A stretch of 6,536 nt of DNA from an uncultured Ruminococcus sp. (GTDB taxonomy: Bacteria > Bacillota > Clostridia > Oscillospirales > Ruminococcaceae), in contig CAJTLC010000039.1 of assembly GCA_910576995.1 (NCBI GenBank), positions 1-6,536 of the forward strand, given 5' to 3'. Positions within the stretch are counted from its first letter, which is position 1. Every line of letters begins with the position of its first letter. A program made the position numbers and the translations under genes. The notes beneath the pieces are model-generated. The model saw nothing but the letters and a program-made list of their open reading frames with translations. It was not told the DNA's origin and searched no databases. Below, piece by piece: positions 1 through 5,610 of this stretch.

Positions 1-233
1 GCGGTATTGCCAATATCGACAGTACATACACGGCGACTCATGTTGATGTGCGTTCCTCCAACTTCTGGAAGGGCGACGAAACTGTTACTTCCGCTTACAG
101 TGTTTGCTCTGATTTTTATGAGTATTACAAGCTAAAGAAATCCGACGTTTATCCCGCTCCGCCTAAGAAATCCAAAAAGTTTACGATCACTGTCGACGGC
201 GTGACTTACTCCGGTACGCTTACGGAAAAATGA
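1..233 (+). CDS. C-terminal end of an unrecognised protein (5' end outside window)
   Basis: The reading frame is open from the left edge (first full codon at base 3) to a TGA at 231-233, giving about 76 residues of C-terminus. A GTG at 48 lies in this frame but has no ribosome binding site, so I treat the gene as entering from outside the window. The visible part is polar, with an aromatic patch (SDFYEYYKLKKSD), a Pro/Lys-rich stretch (YPAPPKKSKK) and a final beta-type segment (FTITVDGVTYSGTLTEK). The tail resembles a surface or secreted repeat domain, but I see no anchor motif, dockerin or catalytic motif and do not recognise the family. A terminator follows 53 bases after the stop, so this is the last gene of its transcript. 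Codon use looks like normal host coding sequence. The coding call is fairly firm and the function is unknown. Confidence 0.65.
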   Translation, partial: GIANIDSTYTATHVDVRSSNFWKGDETVTSAYSVCSDFYEYYKLKKSDVYPAPPKKSKKFTITVDGVTYSGTLTEK

Positions 234-285
234 TGTTTTGCACTCCAATTGCAAAATTTTTGATATCCTTACTATTGCATAACTT

Positions 286-322
286 CAGCCTCTTGATTTT
301 TTCGTCAAGAGGCTGTTTTTTA
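286..322 (+). terminator. Rho-independent terminator of the upstream gene
   Basis: CAGCCTCTTGA (286-296) pairs perfectly with TCAAGAGGCTG (305-315) across an 8-base loop. TTTTT runs directly on from the stem (316-320). It ends transcription of the partial gene at 1-233. Confidence 0.92.
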
Positions 323-460
323 TTCAAATGCATTAGCAGAATTGTTTTAAAATCAGATAAAAAATCCTTTAAAATTGTAAGTATATACAAAAAAATATTT
401 TTTATGGCACTTTTGGTATATTTTTAGACATTAATATATAGATGCGATTTCTAAACACAA

Positions 461-653
461 TTTCATGATATTTCAATGGGCAAACATGTTTTCGCTAAAA
501 TGTTATGCATAGTCTTATCTGTGTTTTCGACTTATTAAATTCTAAAAATTACATAATTTCTTAATTATAATTTTTCATCAATGCTTTATCTTTCGATATA
601 ATATAAATTTGAAAATAATTCTCATTTGGTTTGCCTATTGAAATATCATGAAA
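461..653. repeat. 193-bp segment bounded by 25-bp inverted repeats
   Basis: The 25 bases at 461-485 (beginning TTTCATGATATTTCAAT) are the reverse complement of 629-653 at 24 of 25 positions; the one difference is G versus A at position 18 of the arm. The 143 bases between are very AT-rich and have no coding potential. They contain TATAAT at 597-602, but only a weak -35 (TTCATC, 17 bp away). I see no target-site duplication in the flanking bases. It could be a MITE, an invertible segment or recombinase-binding arms; the sequence does not decide between these. Confidence 0.7.
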
Positions 654-655
654 AT

Positions 656-689
656 AGCGCCGTTCTCCCCGATTATGGAGTTCGGCGCT
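656..689. terminator. GC-rich stem-loop, possible terminator or element end
   Basis: AGCGCCG (656-662) pairs with CGGCGCT (683-689). A TT/TT internal mismatch is followed by CTCC (665-668) pairing with GGAG (677-680), with an 8-base loop. On the plus strand a T-rich tract follows after a short gap (TTTACTGCATTTTTTATTT); on the minus strand the tail is CTATTTT. It may terminate in either direction. It begins two bases after the right arm of the 25-bp inverted repeat. Confidence 0.5.
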
Positions 690-715
690 TTACTGCATTT
701 TTTATTTGGTACAAG

Positions 716-736
716 TGTCGTAGTTGGTGTCGTAGT
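716..736. repeat. Short tandem repeat TGTCGTAGT x2
   Basis: TGTCGTAGT occurs twice with three bases (TGG) between, a 12-bp period. Read on the minus strand the stretch is in frame as YYDTNYDTCTK followed by a stop. It could be a decayed gene 3' end or a protein-binding repeat, and nothing else supports either. Confidence 0.4.
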
Positions 737-746
737 AGCATTTTTA

Positions 747-785
747 TAATAAAAACAGCCGCTTGCAAAATCTCTGCAAACGGCT
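747..785 (-). terminator. Rho-independent terminator of the tRNA operon
   Basis: On the minus strand AGCCGTTTGCA (785-775) pairs with TGCAAGCGGCT (767-757) over 11 positions, including one T-G wobble, across a 7-base loop. GTTTTTATTA follows. It lies 5 bases beyond the CCA end of tRNA-Ser. Confidence 0.92.
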
Positions 786-790
786 ATTTA

Positions 791-882
791 TGGCGGACAG
801 GGAGGGATTCGAACCCTCGATACGCTATTAACGTATACACGAGTTCCAGTCGTGCGCCTTAGACCAGCTCAGCCACCTGTCC
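791..882 (-). tRNA. tRNA-Ser(GGA)
   Basis: The minus strand reads GGACAGG (acceptor), TG, then GCTGAG of the D arm, and ends CCTGTCC-G-CCA, so the 7-bp acceptor stem, discriminator base and encoded CCA are all present. The anticodon arm is CACGA-CTGGAAC-TCGTG, which places GGA at the anticodon and decodes UCC/UCU. A long variable arm, as expected for a class II serine tRNA, is followed by the T arm with GGTTCGAATCC. The length is 92 nt including CCA. It is the second gene of a two-tRNA operon, 50 bases after tRNA-Leu and directly before a terminator. No partial duplicate of its 3' end, as an integrated element would leave, is visible in the window. Confidence 0.96.
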
Positions 883-900
883 GCATATGAAACAAAGCGA

Positions 901-926
901 AGAAGCGAGGAAATAATCCTGCTTCT
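901..926 (-). other. Hairpin in the tRNA-Leu/tRNA-Ser spacer
   Basis: AGAAGC (901-906) pairs with GCTTCT (921-926) and GGA (909-911) with TCC (917-919), with a small asymmetric internal loop and a 5-base apex. It lies between the two tRNA sequences of the precursor and lacks a T tail, so it more likely affects processing than termination. Confidence 0.45.
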
Positions 927-932
927 GCTCAA

Positions 933-1017
933 TGGTGCGAGTAATGGGACTTGAACCCATACGTCTTTCAACACACGCCCCTCAAACGTGCCTGTCTGCC
1001 TATTCCAGCACACTCGC
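933..1017 (-). tRNA. tRNA-Leu(GAG)
   Basis: The minus strand reads GCGAGTG (acceptor), TG, then a leucine-type D arm (CTGGAATAGGCAG), and ends TACTCGC-A-CCA. The anticodon arm is CACGT-TTGAGGG-GCGTG, with GAG as anticodon, decoding CUC/CUU. A long class II variable arm and a T arm with GGTTCAAGTCC follow. The length is 85 nt with CCA encoded. It is the promoter-proximal gene of the two-tRNA operon; its 5' end is 17 bases from the -10 hexamer, so the primary transcript begins only a few bases before the mature tRNA. Confidence 0.96.
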
Positions 1018-1033
1018 ATTAAGTACAATTAAT

Positions 1034-1062
1034 ATTATACAACATTTCTTTTCGGATGTCAA
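1034..1062 (-). promoter_or_regulatory. Consensus promoter of the tRNA operon
   Basis: On the minus strand TTGACA (1062-1057) is separated by exactly 17 bases from TATAAT (1039-1034). Both hexamers match the sigma-A consensus perfectly, as is common for stable RNA operons. It drives tRNA-Leu and tRNA-Ser. Confidence 0.93.
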
Positions 1063-1104
1063 GGTTTTATAAATATTTTTTTATTTTAATCAAATCGCAT
1101 TAAC

Positions 1105-1133
1105 TTGACTTTTAAGAAAGTAAGTGTTATAAT
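1105..1133 (+). promoter_or_regulatory. Promoter of the MFS transporter leader
   Basis: TTGACT (1105-1110), 17 bases, then TATAAT (1128-1133), with TG at -15/-14 (1125-1126) as in extended -10 promoters. It is back-to-back with the tRNA promoter; the two -35 boxes are 42 bases apart. Transcription should begin near 1140, leaving a leader of about 255 nt before the transporter start codon. Confidence 0.88.
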
Positions 1134-1139
1134 TATTTT

Positions 1140-1395
1140 GATAACGAACATATAGTAATCTTACCGGTTTTAATTTCCTACATGAACAGGCTCTAAGGCA
1201 GGGTTATTATAATGAAACGTTTTGGAGGAACGCTGATGATACTTTGTATTGATACAGCTCCATGCGAGGAATGACGGACTGCATGGAGTAATAGCGATTT
1301 ATACGCTTGTTCGGCAGGTTTTGCCGTATTATAATTACCGTCATACCTTGCATTTTTTAATTATACGATCAAATTAAGAAAAGGAGCAAGGTATT
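1140..1395 (+). promoter_or_regulatory. Long structured leader, probable attenuator or translational switch
   Basis: Between the promoter and the transporter start codon lie a short ribosome-bound ORF and four possible pairings. (a) CTCCATGC (1258-1265) with GCATGGAG (1281-1288), perfect. (b) CGGCA (1312-1316) with TGCCG (1322-1326). (c) ATGACGG (1271-1277) with CCGTCAT (1338-1344), perfect. (d) ATACCTTGC (1343-1351) with GCAAGGTAT (1386-1394), perfect, which closes a loop around the Shine-Dalgarno sequence. Pairings (c) and (d) share 1343-1344, so they compete. Pairing (a) has its left arm inside the leader ORF, and (c) covers its stop codon, so a ribosome on that ORF would change the fold. 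This is the architecture of leader-peptide control known for tet(M)- and erm-type genes. I do not recognise a named riboswitch. Confidence 0.6.
1236..1274 (+). CDS. Leader peptide MILCIDTAPCEE
   Basis: A 12-codon ORF runs from ATG at 1236 to TGA at 1272-1274. GGAGG (1224-1228) sits 7 bases before it, a textbook distance. An in-frame ATG at 1212 would give a 20-codon form starting MKRFGGTL; its upstream AGGG at 1199-1202 is a weaker site. The left arm of a perfect 8-bp hairpin lies in codons 8-10, and the stop codon lies in a second pairing. Such a peptide normally acts in cis through ribosome progress or stalling rather than as a product. The opening MILC loosely recalls the MLC start of tetracycline-resistance leaders, but that similarity is short and I do not rely on it. 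No homologue is claimed. Confidence 0.6.
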   Translation: MILCIDTAPCEE

Positions 1396-2665
1396 ATGAA
1401 AACTTTAAAGGAACTCAAATTATTTATCATTCTTTGGCTGACTCAGTCATTTTCGTCGCTGGGCAGCTCAATGACGAACTTCGCGCTTGTCATATGGCTC
1501 TATCAGGACAGCGGATCTGCGTTAAAAACGTCGCTCCTGACAGTATGTTCATATGCGCCGTATGTGGTCATGAGTATTTTTGCAGGTGCAATCAGCGATA
1601 AATGGAATAAAAAAACGATCATGCTCGTCTGTGACAGCACGGCGGCATTATGTACCATTTTCACCTTGATCTTACTTAGATCAGGCGCTTTGGAAGTCTG
1701 GCATTTGTATATTCTCAACGCCGTAAACGGATTGATGAATTCTATACAAGCGCCTGCATCTGATGTTGCCGCAACTCTGCTCACGCCTGAATGTCATTAT
1801 CAGAAAACAAGCGGAATGCGTTCTTTTTCGGGTTCGCTTGTATCGATCCTGACGCCTGTTTTTGCTGCGTCAATTATTTCATTTGCAGGTATTGAAGCTG
1901 TTATCATAATCGATCTTATCACATTTTTTACTGCTTTTGCAGCTCTTCTGTATTTTTATAAAAATTCCCGAAATTACACAAAAAGCCGCTGAAAACGAAA
2001 GCGTTTTGAGATCTGCAAAAAACGGCATATCTTACCTTAAAGAAAACAAGGGAATTTTATGGCTGATCTTATTTTTGTCAGCGATCAATCTTGTTGCTTC
2101 CATATATGACGCTGCTCTTCCTGCGATGATCCTTTCTAAAAAAAGCGACGCAGCATTGGGAAGCGTAAGCGCTTGTGTTGGAATTGCAACATTATTCGGA
2201 AGTATGATAGCAACATTTTATCCAAAACCCAAAAGCAAAATAAAAGTAATCTGCAACTGTCTTCTTATTTCCATGAGTACGGAAAACTTCCTGCTTGCTT
2301 TCGGAAACAGCACCATAATTTGGTGTATAGGAGCAATGCTCGGCTGGCTTTTAATACCGCTTATGAACGCCAATTATGACGTGATCTTCCGCACCAATGT
2401 TCCAGCAGAAATGCAGGGACGCGTTTATTCCGTAAGAAATACTCTTCAATTTTTCACTATTCCCGTAGGCTATTTTTGGGGCGGAATTCTGGTTGATAAA
2501 ATATTCGAACCGTTTATGGCAATGACTGAAAATAAATTTCTGCATACGGCTTTCGGAGTCGGAAAGGGTTCGGGAGCAGCGTTTCTGTTTTTCGCGATAG
2601 GCATTATCGGCGTCATTATCTGCCTGATTTTTAGAAAAGTTAAGTATATCCGCGAACTTGATTAA
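1396..2665 (+). pseudogene. MFS drug-efflux-type transporter, broken by a +1 frameshift
   Basis: Read across one frame change, the gene encodes about 422 residues with around 12 hydrophobic segments. That is the usual size of a major facilitator superfamily exporter of the Mef-like (MFS_3-type) group, which moves drugs outward using the proton gradient. The loop after the second membrane segment carries motif A as GAISDKWNKK. The ATG at 1396 follows AAGGAG with suitable spacing. The first frame reaches only residue 198 and stops at 1990-1992 (TSR-stop region, ending NYTKSR); the rest continues in the +1 frame from KIPEITQKAAENES to TAA at 2663-2665. Removing one base from T5 (1953-1957) restores LLYFIKIPEI; removing one from A5 (1960-1964) restores LLYFYKIPEI. 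Possible explanations are a real inactivating mutation, a reversible slippage site or a sequencing error. The second half has no good start of its own. Substrate unknown. Confidence 0.85.
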
Positions 2666-2676
2666 GAATCTGTCCA

Positions 2677-2727
2677 CATAAAAAATATTGCACGTCTTTT
2701 CAAAAAAGAAGTGCAATATTTTTTATG
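2677..2727. terminator. Bidirectional terminator between convergent genes
   Basis: CATAAAAAATATTGCAC (2677-2693) and its perfect reverse complement (2711-2727) form a 17-bp stem with a 17-base loop. The A and T runs inside the arms give a U tail in both directions. It serves the MFS gene (+) and the histidine kinase (-). The kinase stop codon TAA (2725-2723) lies inside the stem. Confidence 0.88.
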
Positions 2728-3610
2728 GTCTAAATTTTACGGTAATAAGAAAATCTTTCCCGCTCTTAACAGCTTCTATATTACCATCCAGCATCTCTGT
2801 AAACTGTTTTGCAATAGCCAGTCCTAAACCTGTGTTTCCTTTTGTTCGTGAAATATCGGTAGTATAAAACTCATCAAAAATATGTTCCATATCTATATCG
2901 GAAGATTCAAGTTTGTTTTGAAATTTCACTGATATAGCATCATTTTTTTCCACTGTGACAGTCAAATCGCCGTTACCATGTTTCAAAGCATTTCCAACAA
3001 GATTATCAAATATGCGCAAAAGCATATTCTGATTTGACGATATGATAAGCTTGCGGCATTCGCAATTAAAAATTATTCGCCTGCTCCGACTTTGATAATC
3101 GTCATAATAATGTACTATCGCTTCTTCAAGTACGGAAATAATATTAATATTATCTTTTTGGGGTGATTTTCCGCTTGAGATCACTTTAGATAATTCAAAG
3201 AACGAATTTATCAGCTCTTCAAGGCGAACCAATCTTTTGGAGATAATATCAATCTCTCTCTTTTTTTCTGATTCAGGCAAATCAGAATTTTGTAAAATGC
3301 TGATATATCCCATCGCGGAAGTTAAAGGGGTTCGAAGATCATGGGATATGTTGGTTATCATTTGTTCAAGAGCATGACTTTTTTTATTGTATGATATCTG
3401 ATTACGACGCATTATTTTTAAAAGCTCGTTTATTTTATTTATAAGATCATGTGATATACCGCAGTTTTCCGAATGCACAAGTTCATTCGATTCATGCAAT
3501 AGCAGTTCGTCGATCTGTTTCAGGATACTTTTCATTTCACGCTTTTGCAGAATCAGCAGGAACAGCGCTATGACAAATGCTGTTCCTATAATTATGAGTA
3601 ATACTGTCAT
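2723..3610 (-). CDS. Sensor histidine kinase, small ABC-linked type
   Basis: A 295-residue membrane sensor kinase. Residues 1-22 form the only hydrophobic segment, followed by about 55 polar residues, so there is essentially no extracellular sensor domain. The H box is NISHDLRTPLTSAMGY with phospho-acceptor His90. The N box is NLVGNALKHG (about 203-212), the F box IFDEFY (244-249) and the G2 box GNTGLGLAIA (258-267). The usual DxGxG ATP-lid motif is absent; VKFQNK (about 228-233) stands in its place. I have seen this variation in small kinases next to peptide-antibiotic ABC transporters. The start at 3610 follows GGGAG at 9 bases. It lies 97 bases downstream of the ABC permease on the same strand and is probably co-transcribed. 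The short extracellular region suggests that sensing goes through the transporter, as in Bce-type systems. The cognate response regulator is not in the window. Confidence 0.9.
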   Translation of the reverse strand: MTVLLIIIGTAFVIALFLLILQKREMKSILKQIDELLLHESNELVHSENCGISHDLINKINELLKIMRRNQISYNKKSHALEQMITNISHDLRTPLTSAMGYISILQNSDLPESEKKREIDIISKRLVRLEELINSFFELSKVISSGKSPQKDNINIISVLEEAIVHYYDDYQSRSRRIIFNCECRKLIISSNQNMLLRIFDNLVGNALKHGNGDLTVTVEKNDAISVKFQNKLESSDIDMEHIFDEFYTTDISRTKGNTGLGLAIAKQFTEMLDGNIEAVKSGKDFLITVKFRP

Positions 3611-3664
3611 AGGCTGTTTCTCCCTTCCGAAAAGATGTACATTTTATTTTTATGTGAACATGCT

Positions 3665-3704
3665 CAAGTTGTTACAGCCATTTCAAAAATTGCTGTAGAA
3701 CTTG
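3665..3704 (-). other. Hairpin between permease and kinase genes
   Basis: CAAGTT (3665-3670) pairs with AACTTG (3699-3704), and TACAGC (3673-3678) with GCTGTA (3692-3697), with a small internal loop and a 13-base apex. It starts 3 bases after the permease stop codon. The downstream minus-strand sequence lacks a T run, so it is at most a weak terminator. It may set relative expression or mRNA stability of the two parts of the operon. Confidence 0.5.
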
Positions 3705-3707
3705 TTC

Positions 3708-4562
3708 TCATTTAATTTCCGATTTTCTGAATGAAATATATCCCAGACTTAAAAAAGCAATAATGAGTACAGCGCAATAGATATAACTCTTTGTAATATA
3801 GTCGAACGACGGTTCGCTCGTCAGTTTACCTATCATGAGCTGAAGCTCAAAATTGACGATTTTTGAACTGAGATCAAATAGCATAACAACAAGATTCAAG
3901 ACAAGCTGAAATACCATTACAAGAGGAATCGCAATAATATTGAAAATTGACGTTTTTCTGAATGCAAAAGCAATTCCCACAAGTATGCTCATAAGCGTAA
4001 GCATGGGGGGAAGCTGTAATAAACTTATTTTCGTGACCGTCCAAAGATCCGAAGATACCTTTCCTTCATTGAAAATCAGATTGCCGAAATATGAGACGTA
4101 TGTATTCATAAAAAATATAAGAGTACACATTCCGAGAACAAATAAAGTTTTTGAAATAAAATACTTTTTCCTGTTTATCGCAGAAGAAAGCGTATTTTTT
4201 ACACTTCCCGCAGAAAAATCAACGGTTATGGCAATGGCTGCTACAAAAATAAATATATAATAAAGATTCATATTTGCGGCCAGAAAGTTTTTGTCAAATT
4301 TATAACCTTCAGAGTTCAGCGACATCTCACGCAGGTCATGCATAGAAAGTTTTTTGGCTTCTTCCATGGAAATATCATCAATACCATTCCCGTCGTTCAT
4401 GTAATCCGTGGTACTGATATCGCCAACGCTTGCCTGTCCAACAGAACCGGGCTGAACCATATAAACGCTTACGCCGATCATCAGCAAAACAAGACCTATT
4501 GCGATAAAAAACGCAATATTTTTATTAATACGGTAAAGATCCGCTTTTATCATATTCAGCAT
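3708..4562 (-). CDS. ABC-2-type transporter permease (peptide export/immunity type)
   Basis: A 284-residue membrane protein starting MLNMIKADLYRINKN. An upstream in-frame ATG at 4604 lies inside the ATPase gene and has no ribosome binding site. The ATG at 4562 follows GGGGAGG at 9 bases and comes one base after the ATPase stop codon, so translational coupling is likely. The cytoplasmic N-terminus is followed by segment 1 (IAFFIAIGLVLLMIGVSVYM), an outside loop of about 60 polar residues with many Ser, Asp and Met, and then about five further membrane segments up to a final one ending GYISFRKSEIK. Between segments 2 and 3 lies SAGSVKNTLSSAINRKKYF, which resembles the coupling region of ABC-2 permeases that contacts the ATPase. 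Size and layout match BcrB- or LanE/G-like permeases that expel or exclude peptide antibiotics. The substrate is not evident. Confidence 0.88.
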   Translation of the reverse strand: MLNMIKADLYRINKNIAFFIAIGLVLLMIGVSVYMVQPGSVGQASVGDISTTDYMNDGNGIDDISMEEAKKLSMHDLREMSLNSEGYKFDKNFLAANMNLYYIFIFVAAIAITVDFSAGSVKNTLSSAINRKKYFISKTLFVLGMCTLIFFMNTYVSYFGNLIFNEGKVSSDLWTVTKISLLQLPPMLTLMSILVGIAFAFRKTSIFNIIAIPLVMVFQLVLNLVVMLFDLSSKIVNFELQLMIGKLTSEPSFDYITKSYIYCAVLIIAFLSLGYISFRKSEIK

Positions 4563-4563
4563 T

Positions 4564-5475
4564 TCACTTTTCCTCCCCAACAAGCGACTTGAAGTAATCC
4601 TCAAGAGTGATACCCGTTTCGTAGACTGACGAAACTCCGATATTGTGTGTTATCAGCATTTTGTTGATTTCCTCCGGATCAACATTTTCCTGATAAATGC
4701 GTATCTCCGCGCTGTTGATGACTTTGTAATCAGTTATGCCCGAACTCTCGATCACCGTAACAGCGCCCTTTGTATCGCTGGTTTTTACTGCAACACAACG
4801 CTTGCATTCAAGATCAAGTTCGTTTTTGCTGATCTCTTTAAGCACTCTTCCTTTTTCGATTATCAGAAACCGGTCGGCAGTCATGTACAGTTCAGAAAGA
4901 ATATGACTTGATATTATAAAGGTTATGCCTCTCTCTGTATTCAGTTTTCTGAACGTTTCACGCAGTTTGCTGATACCAATAGGGTCAAGACCGTTGATAG
5001 GTTCATCAAGTATGATGAGATCAGGATTATCCAACATAGCGAACGCTATTCCCAGCCGTTGTTTCATTCCAAGCGAAAACTTACGGAATTTCTTGTTTTT
5101 TACATCTGCAAGATCTACGAGTTCCAATGCGTCGTCGATCTGTTTCAGATCGGTTATACCTTTCTGAAACGCATAATATTTTAAATTTTGATAGGCGGTA
5201 AGTCCGCCAAAAAATGCAGGATTTTCGATAAGGCATCCGATCCGCCTTTTTTCCCTTTCGGCAGAAGAGCCTGTCTTTCCGAATATAGAATACTCCCCTC
5301 CTGTCGACTCGGTAAGTCCGGTGACGATTTTCATCATTGTTGTTTTGCCTGCTCCGTTTCTTCCGATCAGCCCATAAATATCCCCACGATAAACGGTCAT
5401 ATCAGCATGATCAAGGGCAGTGAAATTTTTATAGCGTTTAGTAAGCTGTTTTGTCTGCAATACTATCTCTCGCAT
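4564..5475 (-). CDS. ABC transporter ATP-binding protein, BcrA/LanF-like
   Basis: A 303-residue ATPase. Although the frame extends to 5505, the start is MREIVLQTKQLTKRY at 5475, because AAAGGAGG lies 7 bases before that ATG. The Walker A motif is GRNGAGKT (38-45) and the signature is FSLGMKQR (133-140). Walker B is LIILDEP (153-159) with NGLD following, and the switch His is in SSH (191). The Q-loop glutamine is replaced by glutamate in IGCLIENPAFF, a hallmark of the BcrA/LanF group of bacitracin- and lantibiotic-resistance ATPases. The C-terminal ~90 residues form the extra domain common in that group and end EDYFKSLVGEEK. The protein would power the adjacent permease at the cytoplasmic membrane. 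It is the first gene of the ABC-ABC-kinase unit. The family call is firm; the transported compound is inferred only in general terms. Confidence 0.94.
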   Translation of the reverse strand: MREIVLQTKQLTKRYKNFTALDHADMTVYRGDIYGLIGRNGAGKTTMMKIVTGLTESTGGEYSIFGKTGSSAEREKRRIGCLIENPAFFGGLTAYQNLKYYAFQKGITDLKQIDDALELVDLADVKNKKFRKFSLGMKQRLGIAFAMLDNPDLIILDEPINGLDPIGISKLRETFRKLNTERGITFIISSHILSELYMTADRFLIIEKGRVLKEISKNELDLECKRCVAVKTSDTKGAVTVIESSGITDYKVINSAEIRIYQENVDPEEINKMLITHNIGVSSVYETGITLEDYFKSLVGEEK

Positions 5476-5537
5476 TTTGCGACCTCCTTTGAGTATTATA
5501 GTCATCCTGCTTGAAGTTAAAACAATCAGAATAACTC

Positions 5538-5549
5538 TATCAGCTGATA
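5538..5549. promoter_or_regulatory. Perfect 12-bp palindrome near the ABC transcription start
   Basis: TATCAGCTGATA is a perfect palindrome lying 6-17 bases downstream of the ABC -10 box, that is, across the expected transcription start. This position fits a repressor operator. No intact repressor gene in the window can be tied to it. Confidence 0.4.
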
Positions 5550-5554
5550 TTCAC

Positions 5555-5610
5555 ATTATATCATGAAAGTATGAAAAAACACTTAAATAAAATCTTAAAA
5601 TAGTCTTAAA
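5555..5610 (-). promoter_or_regulatory. ABC operon promoter with three CTTAAA/TTTAAG direct repeats
   Basis: On the minus strand TATAAT (5560-5555) is a perfect -10. At 17 bases the -35 position reads AGTGTT, a poor match. CTTAAA (plus strand; TTTAAG on minus) occurs at 5582-5587, 5594-5599 and 5605-5610, spaced 12 and 11 bases, about one helical turn apart, and the nearest copy overlaps the -35. A weak -35 with in-phase direct repeats next to it is the usual layout of a promoter activated by an OmpR-family response regulator. That fits the kinase gene at the end of this operon. The regulator itself is not in the window. Confidence 0.6.

Larger units (their letters stand above)
323..746. other. 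Gene-free AT-rich interval
   Basis: No convincing gene lies between the terminator at 286-322 and the tRNA operon terminator. Open frames here have no ribosome binding site and cross repeats or tRNA genes. The interval contains the inverted-repeat pair at 461-653, the stem-loop at 656-689 and the tandem TGTCGTAGT repeat at 716-736, each listed separately. Confidence 0.7.

Noticed and set aside
230..427. 65-codon plus-strand open frame after the first gene
   Set aside because: It runs through the terminator at 286-322, has no proper ribosome binding site, and its hydrophobic content simply reflects T-rich sequence.
626..862. 78-codon plus-strand frame ending in a GRDSNPRYA-like peptide
   Set aside because: The end is the antisense of tRNA-Ser. 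That peptide string is a well-known artefact of translating tRNA genes backwards, and the start overlaps the inverted repeat.
828..1028. 66-codon minus-strand frame
   Set aside because: It lies almost wholly in the two tRNA genes and their spacer.
1503..1784. 93-codon minus-strand frame in the MFS gene
   Set aside because: It is antisense to a clear membrane protein, with no ribosome binding site or domain. The same applies to the frames at 2173-2379 and 2351-2716.
1951..1966. Programmed ribosomal frameshift joining the two MFS halves
   Set aside because: A +1 shift is needed. I see no stop-codon-driven +1 site or stimulatory element, and single MFS transporters are not known to use one, so mutation, slippage or error is likelier.
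3940..5514. Several plus-strand frames of 80-108 codons opposite the ABC genes
   Set aside because: They are shadows of the well-supported minus-strand ATPase and permease. None has a good start site or recognisable domain.
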